The notes under the pieces are model-generated. The model was not told where the DNA came from. It worked only from the letters and a program-made list of their open reading frames with translations, and ran no database searches. A DNA stretch of 64,000 nt from Orientallactaga sibirica (lineage: Eukaryota > Chordata > Mammalia > Rodentia > Dipodidae): contig JAEOAD010000034.1 of NCBI GenBank assembly GCA_036365145.1, positions 18,815,501 to 18,879,500 of the forward strand. The letters are read 5' to 3'. Below, one piece after another: positions 59,858 through 64,000 of this stretch. The position numbers were made by a program, and so were the translations under genes. The number at the start of each line of letters is the position of its first letter. The first letter of the stretch is position 1.

Positions 59858-60061
59858 CTGGTGCTTCCCACCTACGAAGCCTTAGGACCCCAGTTCGATT
59901 CTCCAGGTCCCACGTAAGCCAGAGGCACAAGGGGGCACATGCGCCTGGAGTTTGTTTACAGTGGCTAGAGGCCCAGGCACACCCATTCTCTCTCTTTCTC
60001 TCTCTCTCCCTTTCTCTGTCTCAAATAAATAAATAAATAAATAAATAAAAATAAATAAAAT
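59858..60061 (+). mobile_element. Older tRNA-derived SINE, short form, split by insertion
   Basis: It resumes at ggtgcttcccacctacgaag and continues with agttcgattctccagg, tacagtggctagaggccc, a (CT)n run and (AAAT)n. Its first bases probably lie just upstream of 59583, separated by the nested element. Confidence 0.75.
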
Positions 60062-60334
60062 CTTATAAAAACAGTGTTTATTATTTCACTGAATACTCAA
60101 AGAACACAGAAAAAATACTTGGCATTGTTCTAGAAATGGGAACACATCACTGAATAGAGTACACAAAATTCTCTTTTGCTTATGGAGCTGACATTCAAGC
60201 AAAGGGTAAAATGAAGCACTGTGTGGCACGAGCTTAACATAGTGTCTAAATCGTAACAAAGCATTTTTGATTGCATATGAAGACACAAAGGACACTGTAG
60301 TCATGGCAGAAGTTATCAATAAGTACACAGATAT

Positions 60335-60640
60335 AATCTGTTATTTTTACATTGTTACTTATGTTCAACAATTGCATTACAATGTATCTTAACATATCCA
60401 CCCTCGATGCACACATACACCCTCCTATGCCCGCTGAACCCTTTTTTCTTCCCAATTATTCTTCCTTCCACTTTCCAGTCTTTTTGGTGATGTCTGAGTT
60501 TAATTTGAATTGTTTTCATGAACATGGGTTGAGGGTATTTACTGGAACCTGTTCAAAATACCAGGATCTACACCACTGAGGAAAATGTGTCCCTCTGTCT
60601 CAGCAACCATTCACTGTTAGTTGCTTCCCAGGGAGAGATG
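60335..60640 (-). mobile_element. Possible L1 3' UTR fragment (antisense)
   Basis: ttttacattgttacttatgt, attcttccttccactttcca and gggtatttactggaacctgt resemble inverted L1 3' UTR text. Weak. Confidence 0.32.
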
Positions 60641-60884
60641 GATTCTCATGGACCCCTTACCTACTATATCTTTTATGGGATGTGGAGGAACCCAACCTTG
60701 GGAAGGTTTTCTACCAGGAACCATAGTTACTTGAGTGCAACAGATATGTCATGTCCAGAAGACAGCTTTTCATTGCACTCATTGCTATCCTCCAGCTCCT
60801 ACATTTCTTCCTTCCTTTCTTTATTTCTTTCTTCCTTTCTTTCTTTCTTTTTTTTTTTTTTTTTACCATAGTTGTTTTCATTGT

Positions 60885-61135
60885 GGATGCGTGCATGTAT
60901 GCACTTACCAAGGCAAATGTGACAAGGCTGGAGGTCAACTTTTAGTCTGTCCCTGCCTTTCCACTTCATTTGAGGGCATGCTTTCTCTGCACTTGCTGAG
61001 AGTTGCTGGGTGATTGAGCTGTCTCACCCCTCCCCATTTCCCTGTCAGCATAGTGGGATTACAGAAGCCCACTATGGCTTTATGTGGGGGTGATACAGGT
61101 GACTAAATGCTTAACAATCACTTAGACCTTAGCAC
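60885..61135 (-). mobile_element. B4-like SINE (antisense, decayed)
   Basis: gcgtgcatgtatgcacttac, acaaggctggaggtcaact, agtgggattacagaagccc, tttatgtgggggtgatacag: the order of an inverted B4-type copy. The head end is poorly preserved. Confidence 0.45.
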
Positions 61136-61400
61136 CTCAAACAGTTATGAGTGACCACATCAACCACTGCCCACTGCAAAGTGAAGCTTCTGACCAAGGC
61201 TGAGAAGTATCATCCATGGGTATAAACATCAACACTTAGAAAGAAGTTTGATAAAGTGTCCATTTAACAAAACAGCAACAATAGTTCCCATCAAGGACCT
61301 ATTTCCTCTTGAATTATGGGGGCATTGGCCAGGTTTACTGCACCAGGTATGAATTTCCTTCTGTGAATCAGACCTCAAATCCAATCAGAAAGTGACTGGT

Positions 61401-61554
61401 GAGCCAGGCGTGGTGGCACATGCCTTTAATCCCAGCACTTGGGAGGCAGAGGTAGGAGGATCGCCATGAGCTTGAGGCCACCCTGAGGCTACATAGTGAA
61501 TTACAGGTCAGCCTGAGCTAGAGTGAGACACTACCTTGAAAAATAAAAGGGGGG
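61401..61554 (+). mobile_element. B1 SINE, well preserved
   Basis: gagccaggcgtggtggcaca, cctttaatcccagcacttgg, acatagtgaattacaggtc, gagtgagacactaccttg. Flanked by gactggt at 61394-61400 and 61555-61561. Confidence 0.88.
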
Positions 61555-62372
61555 GACTGGTTTCCCCCATAACAATCATGCCACTATTGTAGCAGTAGGC
61601 ACATCTGCCTGTCTAGTTGGGATTTTAGTACCTAGGTCCCCAGCTGAATAAGACTGTTGATAACTTTTCTCTCACCAATATCCTGCATTATTTTATGGCA
61701 TTACAAAAGCTGGCCAACAGGGAGGAAACTTCCAGCCCAGTTCCAGCTCAATTTTTGTGTCCTCCATCCAAAGTCTACAGTGTCTTCAGGAACAGAGCTT
61801 TATCATCTAATTCTGGTGGGCAACCAAAAACCATGGTTTTATGGAACCTCACTGACCAACAGTTTATAGAGAAGTATCCCACACCTGAAATTTTTGTTTA
61901 ATGACATAAACATCATTATACACCTATCCAGGATATTTCATAGGTGGGATTTTAACCCAGAATTGAAAGTTGGTGGCGGCTATTCATCACATTCTTCTCA
62001 TATTTTGTATTTCTCTTTCATGCTTTCTCCTTTAAGTTATCCCATTAATGTTGCCTCTTACAAGAGCTGAGGAGACCTCTTAAGCTTTTAAGTCATTAAA
62101 GTTATTTAGAAATTGAATGTACAGAAAAGCCAGCTGGTCCAGCTCATCTGAACTTGGCAGACCTACTAGAGGAAGAAGGGAGAGGGGCTGCTCTGAAACA
62201 AAGATATGGGCTCAGAAAAAGGGCATCCTCCACCCACATACAGTGCAGTTGTTCTGGAGAGAAAGGGACTATAGAACTCACAGTATCTTTGAAGAGAATT
62301 TTATCCAGCCCCCACTCCAATAGACAGTGTTGGGAGGAATACAAAACTGGCACTGTTTGAAATAAGATTTGA

Positions 62373-62562
62373 GGGCTGAAGAAATGGCTTAGTGGTTAAG
62401 GCACTTGCCTGCAAAGCCTAGGGACCCATGTTCGACTCTCCAGATCTCATGGAAGCCAGGCACACAAAGGTGAGGCAAGCACAAAGTCACACATGCCCAC
62501 TAAGTGGCACAAGTGTCTGGAGTTTGAGTTCAGTGGCTGATGCCCTGGTGTGCCAATTCCCC

Positions 62563-62608
<46 letters not shown>

Positions 62609-62687
62609 CTTTCTCTCTCTCTCTCTCTCTCTCTCGCTTTTTCAGAAAATAAAAATTAATTAATTAACAAAAATATTTGACCATTGT
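62373..62687 (+). mobile_element. tRNA-derived SINE, long form, with expanded (CT)n
   Basis: The head gggctgaagaaatggcttag is preceded by taagatttga (62363-62372), and the same ten bases recur at 62688-62697. The body has gtgaggcaagcacaaag, the long-form segment, and a very long (CT)n at 62562-62636. Confidence 0.8.
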
Positions 62688-62774
62688 TAAGATTTGACCA
62701 TTGCAAAGAGCAATAGGAGGTAGTGTACCAGCTTTGAACTGGGCCACCACACTAAAATTCTGACATTTAAGACT

Positions 62775-62905
62775 GAACTTTTGTTGTTTAATTTGAAGAT
62801 AGTGACTAGCTATGTTGCCCAGGATGGCCTCAAACCATTGGGTCAAGAAATCCTTCTGCCTCAATTTCCAAGGTAGCTGACACTTCAGGTACATACAACT
62901 GGGCT
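62775..62905 (-). mobile_element. Decayed 7SL-derived monomer (antisense)
   Basis: agctatgttgcccaggatgg, cctcaaaccattgggtcaag and tccttctgcctcaatttcc are the reverse of an old B1/FLAM-like monomer. Confidence 0.5.
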
Positions 62906-62920
62906 GGCAAAAGTAACATT

Positions 62921-62966
62921 AAAAATAAATAAATAAAAAATAAATAAATAAATAAATAAATAAATG
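62921..62966. repeat. (AAAT)n array
   Basis: AAAT units between the decayed 7SL monomer and the next SINE; probably a relic tail. Confidence 0.9.
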
Positions 62967-63208
62967 GTTAAAGAAATGGCTTAGTGGTTAAGGTGCTTGC
63001 CTGTGAAGCCTAAGAACTCATGTTCAAATGTCCAGAGCAGGGCCAATGTAAGCCAGATGCACAGTGATGCAAGCCACAATGTCACACATGTGCACAAAGG
63101 GGCACATGCATCTGGAGTTCATTTATAGCAGCTGAAAGCCCTGGGGTGCCCATCGTGTCTCTCTCTCTCTCTCTCTCTCTCAAATAAATAAAAATAAATA
63201 AAATAATA
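62967..63208 (+). mobile_element. tRNA-derived SINE, long form
   Basis: It starts with aagaaatggcttagtggtta and contains cacagtgatgcaagccacaa (long-form segment), catctggagttcatttatag, a (CT)n run and A-rich end. An (AAAT)n array at 62921-62966 abuts its 5' side. Confidence 0.75.
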
Positions 63209-64000
63209 ACTATAATAGGAGCTAGAATTAATGTCTCATTGGATAAAATACTCACCCACTCAACCCTCAAAGTGGACTACCTAAATTACATTCCCAGATC
63301 CTGCATGGAGGGTCTGTAATCCCAGCACACTGAAGCTGATGATGAGTTGGGAGATTGGGGCAGGAAAATTTCCCAGAAGCTTATGGTAAAAACAGCAAAG
63401 AGTAGCAGAGAATCTGCAGTGAGGAAACCTGCCTCAAATGAGGTGGGCAGGTGAGGACCAACTGGAAAGCCCAGTCATAAGTCCAGTGCTATCTAACAGT
63501 ACCCTCCCATGCCCATGAAGCTGCCCCTATGATTTGCACTGGAAGACACCACCTATAGGAAGCCTTCTCTGCCTCAAGTCAATGAGCAGACCCTCTAGTC
63601 CATCTGGATGTCTTACCTATCCACCCAAGTGAAAGGTACTGTGTATGGCAAGTATACCACATTCACTGTGCCCATGCCAGTGTTCCTGGACTTAATGCAG
63701 AACCATACATAGTAGGCATTCAGATAATTTTGTAAGATTAATTGACTAACTTATGATTTATCAACATGGGCTGCCTCTCTCTTTTTTCTCCTTTCTTTCA
63801 TTCCTGCAGTTCTTATTAGTCATCAATGTACTTAGGCCTTATCTGGGAACCATGTTAAAAGGCAGGTTTTTATTCAGTGGTTTTGGATGGGATATGGTTG
63901 CCAGCATTTATCACCACCACCAAAGAGAAGGCTCTCTAAGCAAAAGTGAGACAGCATTAATCAAAGGACTTAAACATACACACTTAGCAAGATGTTTGAT

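Larger units (their letters stand above)
11231..64000 (+). other. ASTN2: ASTN2 intron downstream of exon C (partial, at least 52.8 kb)
   Basis: It begins with the donor gtaggg and contains no recognisable further ASTN2 exon. None of the EGF-2/EGF-3 or MACPF peptides I remember could be found by eye. It is filled with the repeats listed separately. Unassigned stretches where I see only ordinary intron are roughly 14.2-15.5, 20.8-23.0, 23.3-24.0, 24.6-25.3, 29.6-30.1, 35.8-37.2, 39.6-42.5, 44.8-45.7, 46.1-47.2, 50.0-51.4, 53.9-55.9, 56.9-57.9, 58.6-59.5, 61.6-62.3 and 63.2-64.0 kb. The human gene hosts the single-exon TRIM32 in an intron, but that open frame is absent here, so it must lie elsewhere in the locus. 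Confidence 0.75.

Noticed and set aside
59591..60061. tRNA genes suggested by A- and B-box motifs in many places
   Set aside because: The motifs are the tRNA-like heads of SINEs. They are followed by SINE bodies and lack foldable acceptor and anticodon arms.
11231..64000. TRIM32 nested in the ASTN2 intron, as in human
   Set aside because: TRIM32 is one uninterrupted frame of about 650 codons. No frame longer than 180 codons exists on either strand.

Overview
The window is mammalian nuclear DNA, almost entirely intronic. It is AT-rich, crowded with SINEs and degraded L1, MIR and LTR copies, and rich in microsatellites. It contains no bacterial-style coding and no CRISPR array. The 7SL-derived B1 SINEs and the ID/B4-like tRNA-derived SINEs with (CT)n and (AAAT)n tails mark a rodent. 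The SINE type whose body reads gccagatgcacaagg...gtggctagaggccctgg resembles what I recall from jerboas (Dipodidae, e.g. Jaculus). That species call is inference.

The one real gene is ASTN2 (astrotactin-2) on the + strand. Three consecutive internal exons lie at 9672-9756, 10215-10289 and 11093-11230. Each has consensus splice sites, and the codon phases join perfectly (GG|A, AG|G). Together they encode about 98 residues: the end of an EGF-like domain, a linker, and the conserved segment leading to [15 protein letters not shown]. The reading frame of the first exon is fixed only by phase with the second. The neighbouring exons are outside the window, which fits the very large introns of this gene. 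Positions 1-9671 and 11231-64000 are therefore intron of ASTN2.

Region by region: 1-9.6 kb holds MIR relics, two tRNA-SINEs, a MaLR-like LTR and a possible conserved element near 5.0 kb. 9.6-11.3 kb is the exon cluster. 11.3-34 kb is a mosaic of a 1.6-kb antisense L1, several L1M 3' ends, MLT1 and MER5 relics, B1 and tRNA-SINEs, two GATA/CCTT-type arrays and a 36-nt truncated U2 snRNA retropseudogene with target-site duplications. 34-53 kb is sparser and carries three blocks that look like conserved noncoding elements (about 35.4-35.7, 49.2-50.0 and 52.4-52.8 kb). 53-64 kb has a solo ERVL-type LTR (56399-56869, 5-bp duplication) and many young SINEs, including one nested inside another.

I found no new biological system. 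The observations most worth checking are the putative noncoding enhancers in the ASTN2 intron, the truncated U2 copy, the LTR with intact promoter and poly(A) signals, and the long-form/short-form split within the SINE family.
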